NCBI GenBank assembly: GCA_964420975.1
Contig: CAYQVH010000012.1
Span: 1-64,000 of the forward strand
DNA length: 64,000 nt
Direction: 5' to 3'
Source of the DNA: Accumulibacter sp964420975
GTDB lineage: Bacteria > Pseudomonadota > Gammaproteobacteria > Burkholderiales > Rhodocyclaceae
Shown piece after piece: positions 1 through 8,654 of the stretch. Within the stretch, counting starts at the first letter, position 1. The number at the start of each line of letters is the position of its first letter. The notes below the pieces were generated by a model. It ran no database searches and had not been told where the DNA came from. It saw nothing but the letters and a program-made list of their open reading frames with translations. The position numbers and the translations under genes were made by a program.

Positions 1-52
1 CAGACCTCCAACCAAGAACCCACACCTATCGGTTGTCCAATTGTTAAAGAGC

Positions 53-129
53 TGGTTGCGGGGACAGGATTTGAACCTGTGACCTTCGGGTTATGAGCCC
101 GACGAGCTGCCAGACTGCTCCACCCCGCG
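53..129 (-). tRNA. Initiator tRNA-fMet (anticodon CAT)
   Basis: A 77-nt cloverleaf on the minus strand. The 5' end reads CGCGGGG and the 3' end CCCCGCA-ACCA, so the first pair is an unpaired C1/A72, the mark of bacterial initiator tRNA. The anticodon loop CTCATAA is closed by three consecutive G-C pairs (GGG/CCC), the second initiator hallmark, and the T-arm GGTTCAAATCC is intact. CCA is encoded in the DNA. It supplies formyl-methionine for translation start. The neighbouring lysR gene is on the same strand 140 bases upstream of it. Confidence 0.97.
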
Positions 130-269
130 ACAATCGGCCGAGGATATCCCGCGACCCAGACCACCCATCCGCCGCACCCGCATTTTGCTTGCCGGATGCC
201 CTTGCGAAAGAGGGAGAATTCTACCAATCCTCACTCGTCAGCGTCAACGCTGATCACGCAATTTATCAG

Positions 270-1220
270 TCATCCGCTCTCTGGGTCGACCGAGCGTACG
301 GGTGTGACCCACGCGATGCGGTCACTGCGCTCGACGCCGGCGGTAAGTCTGCGACACGAAGCGACGAATTCTTGCATCCCCGGCGTCTGGAACTTGCGCC
401 GATGCCAGAGGAAACAGAAATTGCGACGCAAGTCGAGATCTTCGACCTCGATCGGCACCAAGCTGCCACGAGCGAAGGCTTCACGCAGCGCCAGACGCGA
501 CACGCAGCCAATGCCAAGACCGTACTCAACGGCGCGCTTGATGGCTTCGGTGTGCTCCAGTTCAAGGCGCACGTTGAGTGGCCAAGGATGGTGGCTGATC
601 GCTTTGTCCAGCGTTTCGCGCGTTCCCGAACCGGGCTCGCGAACGATCCACGACTCGTTGCGGAGGTCAGCCAGTCTGATCCCGTCGCGACCCGCCAGGC
701 GATGCGCTGGATCGGCAAAGACGACCAGTTCGTCAGCGACCCACGGCTCTACAATCAGATCCGGATGTCGACAGCTGCCTTCGATCAATCCCAAGTCCAG
801 GACGTGGTGTACGATCTGCTCGACTATCGTCGCCGTGTTATGTACCGACAGGTGCAGGGTGCTCTCCGGATGGTGCTTCAGGAAGTCGGCAACAAGCCAC
901 GTCGCCAGGTAGTTGCCAATGGTCAGCGTCGCTCCGATGGCCAGCTTGCCGTAGCCGGCTCGACCTTCGAGCAAGGTCTCAAGCGCTGACGCTTGCTCGA
1001 TGAGTTCGATCGCGCGCGGCAACAACGTCTGCCCCAGCTCATTAAGCCGCAGAGCTTTTCCCAGACGGTCGAATAGACGCGTGTCGTACTGGCGCTCGAG
1101 TTCGGCCAGTGCCGTGCTGGTCGCCGACTGCGACAGCGCGAGCTCCTTGGCAGCGCGCGAGACGTTCTGGTACCGGGCAACCGCGACAAAAACGGCGATC
1201 TGACGCAGCGTATATCGCAT
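270..1220 (-). CDS. LysR-family transcriptional regulator (FinR-like), divergent from fpr
   Basis: A 316-residue LysR-type regulator. The N-terminal winged helix-turn-helix (about residues 1-60, with the SRAAKELALSQSATSTALAEL helix pair shortened here to its SQSATS core) is followed by an effector-binding domain (about 90-300) of the CysB/CbbR type. It faces the ferredoxin-NADP reductase gene across about 100 bases. In Pseudomonas the LysR protein FinR sits divergently beside fprA and activates it in response to oxidative or sulfur stress, so the same job is inferred here from position. The start ATG at 1220 gives the canonical LysR N-terminus; no strong ribosome-binding site is visible. The FinR name is by context only. 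Confidence 0.85.
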   Translation of the reverse strand: MRYTLRQIAVFVAVARYQNVSRAAKELALSQSATSTALAELERQYDTRLFDRLGKALRLNELGQTLLPRAIELIEQASALETLLEGRAGYGKLAIGATLTIGNYLATWLVADFLKHHPESTLHLSVHNTATIVEQIVHHVLDLGLIEGSCRHPDLIVEPWVADELVVFADPAHRLAGRDGIRLADLRNESWIVREPGSGTRETLDKAISHHPWPLNVRLELEHTEAIKRAVEYGLGIGCVSRLALREAFARGSLVPIEVEDLDLRRNFCFLWHRRKFQTPGMQEFVASCRRLTAGVERSDRIAWVTPVRSVDPESG

Positions 1221-1319
1221 ATTGATAAATACGATAGCTAGTATCTAATTAATTCGTTTTACAGATATCGAACGACAGCTTACGCTTGATGCGGTCTAAG
1301 TCAAGCCATGGATACAAGG
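1221..1319. promoter_or_regulatory. Divergent lysR/fpr control region
   Basis: This short AT-rich spacer between the divergent lysR and fpr genes must hold both promoters. It contains an imperfect dyad, GATA-N5-TATC at 1233-1245, of the size expected for a LysR-type half-site pair (T-N11-A class). Assigning it as the LysR operator is inference from position and symmetry; no known FinR site was matched. Confidence 0.35.
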
Positions 1320-2096
1320 ATGAGCCACTTCTCTACCCAACGCGTCCTCGCCGTACACCACTGGAGCGAGTCGTTATTCAGCTTCCGCACGACACGCGAT
1401 CCTGGCCTGCGCTTCCTCAATGGCCAGTTCGTGATGATCGGCCTGCCGCAGGAAGGGCGCCCCTTGACACGCGCCTACAGTATTGCCAGCGCGAATCATG
1501 ATGAGTTTCTCGAATTCTTCAGTATCAAGGTGGCGAATGGTCCATTGACTTCGAAGCTGCAGAATCTGTCGGTAGGCGATGAAATCGTCGTCAGCCGCAA
1601 GCCGACGGGAACGCTGGTGCTGCGTGATCTGCGTCCGGGAAAACATCTCTACCTACTGGCGACCGGAACCGGTCTGGCGCCATTTATCAGTTTGATCCAG
1701 GATATCGAGACCTATGAACGCTTTGAGAAGATTGTTCTGGTCCACGGCGTGCGCTGGATTAAGGACCTCGCCTACCGTCAGTTCATTAGCGACGAGTTGC
1801 CACGACACGAGTTCTTCGCCGACCTGCTGCGCGGCAAATTGATCTACTACCCGACGGTGACCCGTGAACCCTTCGTTCACCGAGGCCGGATCACGGCGCT
1901 GGTCGAGCGGGGTCAACTCTTTGCCGACCTCGGCCTGCCGCCGCTCGACCCGGCGCGAGATCGGGCGATGGTCTGCGGTAGTCCGGCGATGATAGCGGAC
2001 TGCTGCGCCATGCTCGACCAGCGAGGGTTTCGTGTCTCGCCCCATATCGGCGCCCAAGGCGACTACGTGATCGAGCGGGCGTTCGTCGACAAGTAG
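1320..2096 (+). CDS. fpr: Ferredoxin--NADP reductase
   Basis: Flavoprotein exchanging electrons between NADPH and ferredoxin or flavodoxin in the cytoplasm; in proteobacteria it feeds Fe-S assembly and oxidative-stress repair. The FAD-binding RAYSIAS motif lies near residue 50, the NADP-binding LLATGTGLAPF segment near 110, and the C-terminus contains the conserved GDYVIERAF stretch. From ATG 1320 the length is 258 residues, the remembered bacterial size; an in-frame ATG at 1308 adds four residues and neither start has a good ribosome-binding site. The divergent LysR gene is its probable regulator. Confidence 0.93.
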   Translation: MSHFSTQRVLAVHHWSESLFSFRTTRDPGLRFLNGQFVMIGLPQEGRPLTRAYSIASANHDEFLEFFSIKVANGPLTSKLQNLSVGDEIVVSRKPTGTLVLRDLRPGKHLYLLATGTGLAPFISLIQDIETYERFEKIVLVHGVRWIKDLAYRQFISDELPRHEFFADLLRGKLIYYPTVTREPFVHRGRITALVERGQLFADLGLPPLDPARDRAMVCGSPAMIADCCAMLDQRGFRVSPHIGAQGDYVIERAFVDK

Positions 2097-2232
2097 TTGG
2101 GGGACCACCTGCTCAGACGCCCGCCACGCGAACGGTCGCCGCGACCCGGCGGACGTCCTTTCCGAGACCCAATCGAACGCGCGCTTGGCCTCGCGGCTTC
2201 CGTTTGACCGTCTAAATCCGGCCTTCGCAGCA

Positions 2233-2262
2233 TGGACAGCGATCGGCCAAATCGGCCATAAT
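2233..2262 (+). promoter_or_regulatory. Candidate sigma70 promoter for yciB operon
   Basis: TGGACA (2233-2238) and CATAAT (2257-2262) are separated by 18 bases and lie 26 bases before the yciB start, at the right distance for its promoter. Each hexamer differs from consensus at one or two positions. The rest of the fpr-yciB gap (from 2097) shows nothing further. Confidence 0.45.
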
Positions 2263-2288
2263 CGCCCATTCACTGCCCGGCTCTGGTC

Positions 2289-2822
2289 ATGAAGCTACTC
2301 TTTGACCTTTTTCCTGTCGTTCTGTTCTTTATTGCCTACAAGCTTGCCGGAATCTACCTCGCGACGGGCGTCGCCATCGCAGCCACTTTCGCTCAGATCG
2401 GTTGGTTGTGGTTCAGGGGCCGCAAGATCGACACCATGCTCTGGGTAAGTCTGGTCGTGATTACCGTTTTCGGCGGCCTGACCCTTGTGCTGCACGACGA
2501 GACCTTCATCAAGTGGAAGCCGACCGTTCTCTACTGGAGCTTCGCAGCGGTGTTGCTCGCGGGGACACTGGTCTTCCGGAAAAACCTGCTGCGGATGCTC
2601 TTGTCCACGCAGATGGAGTTACCCGAAACGGCTTGGCGAACGCTTAACTGGTCGTGGATCGGCTTCTTTTTTTTCATGGGCATCGCCAACCTCATCGTCG
2701 CCTTCAACTTCTCGACCGACGACTGGGTCAATTTCAAGGTTTTCGGTGGTATGGGGCTGATGCTGGTTTTCGTTCTCGGCCAGGGGTTGTTGCTCTCCAA
2801 GCACCTTGAGGGACCCAAGTAA
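2289..2822 (+). CDS. yciB: Inner-membrane septation protein A family (YciB/IspZ)
   Basis: A 177-residue integral membrane protein with about five hydrophobic helices, beginning MKLLFDLFPVVLFF, the conserved N-terminus of the YciB/IspZ (intracellular septation protein A) family. Family members act in envelope biogenesis and cell division; in E. coli YciB interacts with elongation and division proteins, but no catalytic activity is known. Length matches the family (about 175-180). Its TAA stop overlaps the ATG of the next gene by one base, so yciB-yciI-bolA form a tight operon, an order I recall from other Rhodocyclales. Confidence 0.92.
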   Translation: MKLLFDLFPVVLFFIAYKLAGIYLATGVAIAATFAQIGWLWFRGRKIDTMLWVSLVVITVFGGLTLVLHDETFIKWKPTVLYWSFAAVLLAGTLVFRKNLLRMLLSTQMELPETAWRTLNWSWIGFFFFMGIANLIVAFNFSTDDWVNFKVFGGMGLMLVFVLGQGLLLSKHLEGPK

Positions 2823-3124
2823 TGTTCTACGTGATCATGGGTGACGATCGTCCGGGCTCGCTCGCCGAGCGTCTCGCCGCCCGGCCGGCGCACCTCGACC
2901 GTCTACGGGCGCTCCAGGAAGAAGGCAGGCTGTTACTCGCCGGTCCCTTCCCGGCAATCGACGCTCCCGATCCTGGACCGGCGGGATTCAGCGGCAGCCT
3001 GATCGTCGCCGAGTTTCCGTCGCTGAGCGCGGCGACCGCTTGGGCCAACGACGACCCTTACGTTGCGGCGGGCGTTTATGCACAGGTGACGGTGAAACCC
3101 TTCAAGAAGGCCCTCCCAGCGTGA
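2822..3124 (+). CDS. YciI family protein
   Basis: A 100-residue single-domain protein of the YciI fold (ferredoxin-like alpha/beta). It starts MFYVIMGDDRPGS and holds the conserved histidine in the ARPAHLDRL segment (near residue 23), which pairs with an aspartate in YciI active sites. The ATG shares one base with the yciB stop and the downstream bolA-like gene overlaps by four bases. YciI proteins are small possible hydrolases or dehydrogenases of unknown physiological substrate, often co-transcribed with yciB. Confidence 0.88.
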   Translation: MFYVIMGDDRPGSLAERLAARPAHLDRLRALQEEGRLLLAGPFPAIDAPDPGPAGFSGSLIVAEFPSLSAATAWANDDPYVAAGVYAQVTVKPFKKALPA

Positions 3125-3429
3125 GTGAAGCCGGCGTGTGCGTTGGTGAGGAGCTGGAGGTGCAGATTGGCGAGCGCCTCGCCGCGCTCGCGCCGCAGCG
3201 CCTCGAACTGATCGACGACTCGGCGCGGCATGCGGGCCACGAAGGCGCCCGCGGCGGCGGTCGGCATATCCGTCTGTTCATTGTCAGTTCGGCATTTTCC
3301 GGACAACCGCCGCTGGCACGGCATCGCTTGGTTCATCAGGCGCTCGCCGACCTTTTGCGCAGCCGGATTCATGCCCTGAGCATCCGAGCGATGACGCCCG
3401 AGGAAGCCGAGGCGGCGCCTGCCTCCTGA
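3121..3429 (+). CDS. BolA family protein
   Basis: A 102-residue BolA-like protein translated from a GTG that overlaps the yciI stop (GTGA at 3121). The class II KH-like fold is supported by the ELIDDSARHAGH segment with its conserved histidines, the RHRLVHQAL helix and the C-terminal HALSIRAMTP, which matches the BolA ending in which alanine/threonine-LSI follows a histidine. BolA proteins partner monothiol glutaredoxins in Fe-S trafficking and influence cell shape; a CGFS glutaredoxin (grxD) occurs at 24,858. The reading frame stays open far upstream, so the overlap decides the start. Confidence 0.88.
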   Translation: MSEAGVCVGEELEVQIGERLAALAPQRLELIDDSARHAGHEGARGGGRHIRLFIVSSAFSGQPPLARHRLVHQALADLLRSRIHALSIRAMTPEEAEAAPAS

Positions 3430-3472
3430 TTGACTCCCCATTTCCCTCTCTCCCCCAACCGAAGGACTCTCC

Positions 3473-4282
3473 ATGCCTAACCTTTCCAAGCTTGCCGCCG
3501 CGCTGCTGTTCGGCGCGATGATCTCTCTGCCGGCAGCCGCCGCTGAAAAAGCCAAGAGTGGCGGCGGGACAGCCGCTTTTGCCACCGTGAACGGAACCGC
3601 CATCTCACAGACGGTTGCCAACGCCTTTCTCGCCGAGCAGCAAGCCCAAGGCGCGCCGGATAGCCCCGAGCTAAAGAATGCCGTCAAGGAGGAACTGATT
3701 CGGCGCGAGTTGCTGGTGCAGGAGGCGAAAAAGCTGGGTCTCGACAAGAAACCGGAGATCGCCGCACAGGCTGACCTGGCGCGCCAGGCGATCTACATCC
3801 GCGCCTACGTCCAGGATTACGTGAAGAAGCATCCGATCGGTGACGAGCAGGCCAAGGCCGCTTACGAGCGGATGAAGAGTCAGTTCGGAAACACCGAGTA
3901 CAAAGTGCGTCACATCCTGGTCGAGAAGGAGGATGACGCGAAGACGATCATCGTCAATCTCAAGAAAGGCGCGAAGTTCGAAGAGCTGGCCAAACAGTCG
4001 AAAGATCCAGGCTCGCGCGACAAGGGCGGCGATCTCGGCTGGAGCAGCACGGCAAGCTATGTCAAGCCGTTTGGCGACGCGGTCGCTGCGCTGCCCAAAG
4101 GCAAGTACACCGAAACGCCGGTCAAGACCGACTTTGGCTATCACGTGATCTTGGTTGAAGACAGCCGACCGTTCAATCCCCCGGCCTTCGAGCAGGTTAA
4201 ACCACAGATTCTGCAACGCCTGCAACAGGAACAGCTGCAAAAGTACGTCGCCGATCTGCGCAGCAAGGCGAAGGTCGACTGA
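3473..4282 (+). CDS. Periplasmic parvulin-type peptidyl-prolyl isomerase
   Basis: A 269-residue secreted foldase. A signal peptide (about residues 1-23, ending PAAAAE) is followed by a SurA-type N-terminal helical region (30-130) and one PpiC rotamase domain (about 130-235) carrying the hallmarks VRHILVE, GGDLGW and FGYHVILVED. It would isomerise proline bonds of outer-membrane and secreted proteins in the periplasm. GAAGG lies ten bases before the ATG. The terminator at 4306-4334 directly follows the gene. Confidence 0.92.
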   Translation: MPNLSKLAAALLFGAMISLPAAAAEKAKSGGGTAAFATVNGTAISQTVANAFLAEQQAQGAPDSPELKNAVKEELIRRELLVQEAKKLGLDKKPEIAAQADLARQAIYIRAYVQDYVKKHPIGDEQAKAAYERMKSQFGNTEYKVRHILVEKEDDAKTIIVNLKKGAKFEELAKQSKDPGSRDKGGDLGWSSTASYVKPFGDAVAALPKGKYTETPVKTDFGYHVILVEDSRPFNPPAFEQVKPQILQRLQQEQLQKYVADLRSKAKVD

Positions 4283-4305
4283 CCGCCTATTTCCGTTTAC
4301 CCGCC

Positions 4306-4334
4306 CGAAAGGCGCCGCCTCGCGGCGCCTTTCG
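4306..4334. terminator. Bidirectional terminator between ppiC-like gene and purL
   Basis: A perfect 12-bp inverted repeat (CGAAAGGCGCCG / CGGCGCCTTTCG) with a 5-nt loop. The stem carries AAA on one side and TTT on the other, so it works as a short U-tract terminator in both directions, fitting its place between two convergent genes. Confidence 0.8.
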
Positions 4335-4360
4335 CGTTTACGCGGTCCGTGCGGTCCGAG

Positions 4361-7300
4361 TCACCCCACCCAGCGCCGGGCGTTTCGAAAGAGGCGCAGC
4401 CAGGGAGAGTCGTGCCAACCCCGGTCGATCCAGTCGCGTGGGTACCACGACATCTGCACACTGCGGAAGACGCGCTCGGGGTGAGGCATCAGAATCGTGA
4501 AACGGCCGTCGGCGGTCGTCAGTCCGGTAATTCCGGCCGGCGAACCATTCGGGTTATACGGATACCGCTCGGTCGCTTGACCGTCGGGACCGACGAACCG
4601 CATCGCAACCAGCGTCCGCGCCTGCTGCTCGGCGGTGGCAAAGACGGCCCGGCCTTCGCCGTGCGAGACAACGACCGGCAGCCGGCTACCGGCCATGCCG
4701 GACAAAAAGAGCGACGGGGATTCCGGAATTTCGACCATCGAGAACCGTGCCTCGAACTGCTCGACGCGGTTTCGCTCGAAGAGTGGCCAGTCGTTCGCTC
4801 CCGGGATGAATTCGCGCAGAGAACTCATCATCTGGCAGCCGTTGCAGACGCCAAGAGCAAAGCTGTCGCCGCGAGCGAAGAACTCGAGGAAGTTGTCGCG
4901 CACGCGTGGGTTGAACAGTATCGTCTTCGCCCACCCCTTGCCGGCACCGAGGACGTCGCCGTAGGAGAATCCACCACAAGCGACGGCGCCGGCAAAGTCG
5001 GCGAGCGAACGACGCCCGCTGAGAAGATCGCTCATGTGCACGTCGACCGCGGCGAAACCGGCGCGGTCGAAGGCGGCAGCCATCTCGACGTGACCGTTGA
5101 CCCCCTGCTCACGCAGGATGGCGACTTGCGGCCGGGCGCCGGTGTTAATCCAGGGGGCGCTGACGTCGTCCACAGGGTCGAACGACAAGTCGAACCACAG
5201 ACCCCGGTCGCCGGCGTCGAGCAAACGATCGTAGTCCTCGCCTGCGCAGTCGGGATGGTCGCGCAACTGGCGCATGTGGAAGCTGGTTTCCGACCAGGCG
5301 CGCTGCAATTCGCTGCGCGACTCGCTGAGCACTGCCTTGGCGTTGCGGATCAAGCGGATCTGGTCCCAGGGGTTGGGTGCGCCGATAAAGTGCGCGCAGC
5401 GACCGAGGCCGGCGGCCCGCAGAACGTGCATCACCTCGCCGCGCTGCCTGCGCCTGATCTGCACCACCACTCCCAGTTCCTCGTTGAAGAGAACGCGCAT
5501 GAGCTGTTCGAACGATCGGCCGCCGAGAAGATCCGGACGCTTTTCGTTGCCATCGACGTCGTGCGTCAGCGGGTCGTAACAGAGACCGTCGGTATCGATT
5601 GAGACGCCACATTGAGCGGCGAACGCCATTTCGCACACGGTGACGAACAGTCCGCCGTCGCTGCGATCATGGTAGGCAAGGAGGAGATCGCTGGCGGCAA
5701 GCTGACGGACGGCCTTGAAGAGAGCCGCCAGTTGCGACGGTTCGTCGACGTCGGGCGCTTCATTGCCAACAGCGTTATGGACCTGGGCCAGCGCCGAGCC
5801 GCCGAGGCGGTTACGACCAGCGCCGAGGTCGATCAGGAGCAGATCGGTTTCGCCTTCATCGAGGACGATCTGGGGAGTCAGCGTCCGCCGAGCGTCCTTT
5901 ACGCACGCAAAGCTGGTAACGATCAGCGACAGCGGCGAGACGACGAGTTTTTGCTCACTGTGCTCGCCGTCCGGTGTCTCCTGCCAGCTGCTTTGCATCG
6001 ACAGCGAATCCTTGCCGACCGGGATCGCAAGACCCATCGCCTGACAAAGATCGGAGACCGCGCGGACGGTATCGAACAGGCGCGCGTCTTCACCGGGAAA
6101 GCCGGCGGCCGCCATCCAGTTCGCCGAAAGCTTAACGTCGCCGAGCGCGCCGACGTCGGCAGCGGCCAGGTTCGTCAGTGCCTCACCGACGGCCATGCGA
6201 CCCGAAGCCGGCGCATCTATCACTGCCACCGGAGCCCGCTCGCCGATGGCAAAGGCTTCCCCGCGATACCCCTGAAACGACATCAGCGTCACCGCAACGT
6301 CGGCGCAAGGAATCTGCCAGGGACCCACCATCTGATCACGCGCCGTCAGGCCACCAACGCTGCGATCGCCGATCGTGATCAGGAAACTCTTGTCGGCGAC
6401 GGCGGGCAGGTGCAGCACGCGGTACGCTGCTTCCCTCAGGTCGAGCGCGGTGGTGTCGAAAGGAGGCATCACCTGTTGCCGGTGCTCGGCGTGCCGTGTC
6501 ATGCGGGGTGGTTTGCCGAGCAGCGCGTCGAGGTCCATATCGACCGGACGACTAGCGAAATGACTGTCGGTCACCAGCAGACGGCGCTCGGCAGTCGTCG
6601 TGCCGACGACTGCGTAAGGACAGCGTTCGCGTTCGCAGATCGCCGAGAATTCTTTCAGGCGGCCGGGGCCGATGGCCAGCACGTAACGCTCCTGCGCCTC
6701 GTTGCACCAGATCTCGGCCGGCGACATTCCGGGCTCCTCGATCTTCACCGCTCGCAATTCGAACTCGGCGCCACAACCCGCGCCGTACGCCAGCTCCGGC
6801 AGCGCGTTCGAAATACCGCCGGCGCCGACGTCATGAATCGAGAGAATCGGATTGCCGTCACCGGCGGCCGACCCGTCGCCGACCGGCGCACCCATCTGCC
6901 AGCAACGATCAATGACCTCTTGTGCGCGGCGCTGCATCTCGGGGTTGCCACGCTGCACGGAAGCGAAGTCGAGTTCCTCGCGGTTGCTGCCGCTGCTCAT
7001 CGAACTCGCGGCGCCACCACCCAGTCCGATCAGCATGCCGGGGCCACCGATCTGGACCAGCAAAGTGCCTGGCGGCAGCTTCTCTGCTTTGAGCGCCAGG
7101 TCGGCAGCAATGTTGCCGACACCGCCGGCGATCATGATCGGCTTGTGATAACCGCGTACCGGCGGCTGTCCTGGGCCGACGAACTGCTCGTAGGTGCGGA
7201 AATAGCCCGCCAGATTCGGGCGGCCGAACTCGTTATTGAACGCGGCGGCGCCGATCGGGCCTTCGATCATGATCGCCAGCGGTGAGGTGACGCGCGGCGG

Positions 7301-8377
7301 CCGGCCATAGCTCGCGGTTTCCGTTTCCCACGGCTGTAGCGCTTCCGGCAACATCAGGTTGGAAACCGAAAAGCCGCACAGTCCGGCTTTCGGCTTCGCG
7401 CCGCGACCCGTCGCCCCCTCATCACGGATCTCGCCCCCCGATCCGGTGGCCGCACCGGGAAAAGGCGAGATCGCCGTCGGGTGGTTATGCGTTTCAACCT
7501 TGGCCACAAGATGCGTCATCCGCTCGTGATACGTGTAGTTGCCGCGGCGGTCGGGATAGAAGCGTGCGGCGGGTGCGCCGGCGATGATCGCCGAGTTGTC
7601 GGCATAGGCAACGACCGTCCCCTCGGGGTGGGCACGATGCGTATCGCGAATCATCGCGAACAACGTCTCGGCTCGTTGCTGACCGTCGATTACCCAGGAG
7701 GCATTAAAGATCTTGTGCCGGCAGTGCTCCGAGTTGGCTTGCGCAAACATCATCAGCTCGACGTCGCTGGGGTTGCGACGCCACCGCACGAAAAGCTCGA
7801 CGAGGTAATCGACCTCATCGTCCGACAACGCCAGACCCAGTTGCTGGTTGGCCTCGACCAGCCGAGAGCGGCCGCCCGCGAGCAGGTCGACGGTAGTCAG
7901 CGGGCGCGGTGGAACGTGATGAAAAAGACCGGCCGCCTCCCCAAGCGTGTCCAGCACGGTCTCGATCATCGGGTCGTGCAGCGACTCTGCCAAACGGCTG
8001 CGGTCACTCTCGGTCAGCCGGCGCCTTCGCGAGTCGACGAAGTAAGCCACGCCGCGTTCGATGCGCTCGATCGCCGTCAGGCCGCTGTTCCAGGCAATCT
8101 CGGTCGCCTTCGACGACCACGGCGAGAGCGTTCCGAGACGCGGCGTGACGACGAAGATCTGGCCGGGATCGCGCGCGCGTCCTGGCCGCTCTTCGAGTAG
8201 AGAGGCGAGCTGGCCGCGCTCGGCGGCGGTCAACTCCCTGCGTGTTGCAATGAAATGCCAGTACTCGGCGGTCTGCAGGCTGACGCCCGGGACGGTTGTC
8301 GACAGTCGATGTTGCAACCGCCTCAACCGAAACGACGACAAGGCCGGAGCACCGCGGAGGAAAAGAAGATCAGTCAT
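4361..8377 (-). CDS. purL: Phosphoribosylformylglycinamidine synthase (PurL)
   Basis: The large single-chain FGAM synthase of proteobacteria, step four of purine synthesis: FGAR + glutamine + ATP gives FGAM. It has an N-terminal PurS-like region, a FGAR-binding linker, two AIRS-type ATP-binding modules (KVETHNHPTAISPFPGAATG; GKDSLSM) and a C-terminal class I glutaminase with nucleophile Cys in GVCNGCQMM and the His-x-Glu pair in MPHPERVF. Starting at ATG 8377 gives 1338 residues beginning MTDLLFLRGAPALS, the usual PurL N-terminus; a GTG at 8419 would add 14 unrelated residues. Several long frames opposite this gene are shadows. Confidence 0.97.
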   Translation of the reverse strand: MTDLLFLRGAPALSSFRLRRLQHRLSTTVPGVSLQTAEYWHFIATRRELTAAERGQLASLLEERPGRARDPGQIFVVTPRLGTLSPWSSKATEIAWNSGLTAIERIERGVAYFVDSRRRRLTESDRSRLAESLHDPMIETVLDTLGEAAGLFHHVPPRPLTTVDLLAGGRSRLVEANQQLGLALSDDEVDYLVELFVRWRRNPSDVELMMFAQANSEHCRHKIFNASWVIDGQQRAETLFAMIRDTHRAHPEGTVVAYADNSAIIAGAPAARFYPDRRGNYTYHERMTHLVAKVETHNHPTAISPFPGAATGSGGEIRDEGATGRGAKPKAGLCGFSVSNLMLPEALQPWETETASYGRPPRVTSPLAIMIEGPIGAAAFNNEFGRPNLAGYFRTYEQFVGPGQPPVRGYHKPIMIAGGVGNIAADLALKAEKLPPGTLLVQIGGPGMLIGLGGGAASSMSSGSNREELDFASVQRGNPEMQRRAQEVIDRCWQMGAPVGDGSAAGDGNPILSIHDVGAGGISNALPELAYGAGCGAEFELRAVKIEEPGMSPAEIWCNEAQERYVLAIGPGRLKEFSAICERERCPYAVVGTTTAERRLLVTDSHFASRPVDMDLDALLGKPPRMTRHAEHRQQVMPPFDTTALDLREAAYRVLHLPAVADKSFLITIGDRSVGGLTARDQMVGPWQIPCADVAVTLMSFQGYRGEAFAIGERAPVAVIDAPASGRMAVGEALTNLAAADVGALGDVKLSANWMAAAGFPGEDARLFDTVRAVSDLCQAMGLAIPVGKDSLSMQSSWQETPDGEHSEQKLVVSPLSLIVTSFACVKDARRTLTPQIVLDEGETDLLLIDLGAGRNRLGGSALAQVHNAVGNEAPDVDEPSQLAALFKAVRQLAASDLLLAYHDRSDGGLFVTVCEMAFAAQCGVSIDTDGLCYDPLTHDVDGNEKRPDLLGGRSFEQLMRVLFNEELGVVVQIRRRQRGEVMHVLRAAGLGRCAHFIGAPNPWDQIRLIRNAKAVLSESRSELQRAWSETSFHMRQLRDHPDCAGEDYDRLLDAGDRGLWFDLSFDPVDDVSAPWINTGARPQVAILREQGVNGHVEMAAAFDRAGFAAVDVHMSDLLSGRRSLADFAGAVACGGFSYGDVLGAGKGWAKTILFNPRVRDNFLEFFARGDSFALGVCNGCQMMSSLREFIPGANDWPLFERNRVEQFEARFSMVEIPESPSLFLSGMAGSRLPVVVSHGEGRAVFATAEQQARTLVAMRFVGPDGQATERYPYNPNGSPAGITGLTTADGRFTILMPHPERVFRSVQMSWYPRDWIDRGWHDSPWLRLFRNARRWVG

Positions 8378-8577
8378 GGCTGCAGAGTGAGGAGCGCGCG
8401 ATACGGGTAGCCGAGACACCCGGGACCGACGGAGGCGCGATTATAGCCGACGCCGCGTTCCTCCCCGCCCCTGTTTCCGTTCGAGGTGAAGCGGGGACCG
8501 CGGCGCCTCTCAAAAGGGCCTGGAGGAAACTCAGGCGAATGACTTAACAAACTGATTATTATATCTAATTTCATGCA

Positions 8578-8613
8578 GCGACAATCTGTCGCAGAGGAGG
8601 CGACCGTCGCCTC
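8578..8613 (+). promoter_or_regulatory. Two tandem short hairpins upstream of the TonB-dependent receptor
   Basis: Two adjacent perfect stem-loops lie in the leader of the receptor gene: GCGACA-ATC-TGTCGC (8578-8592) and GAGGCGA-CCG-TCGCCTC (8597-8613). An AT-rich patch (about 8550-8572) that could hold the promoter precedes them, and the ribosome-binding site follows 31 bases later. Neither hairpin is followed by a T-run, so they are not simple terminators; a regulatory leader or operator role is inference. Confidence 0.4.
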
Positions 8614-8654
8614 TGGGAGAATGACGGCCGCCAACCAACCGTCAAGGAGAAATG

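Noticed and set aside
4349..5602. 417-residue plus-strand frame opposite purL
   Set aside because: Antisense shadow of PurL; composition follows the purL third-codon pattern and no family match is visible.
8417..8419. GTG start for purL at 8419
   Set aside because: Adds 14 residues absent from the usual PurL N-terminus; ATG 8377 fits the family.
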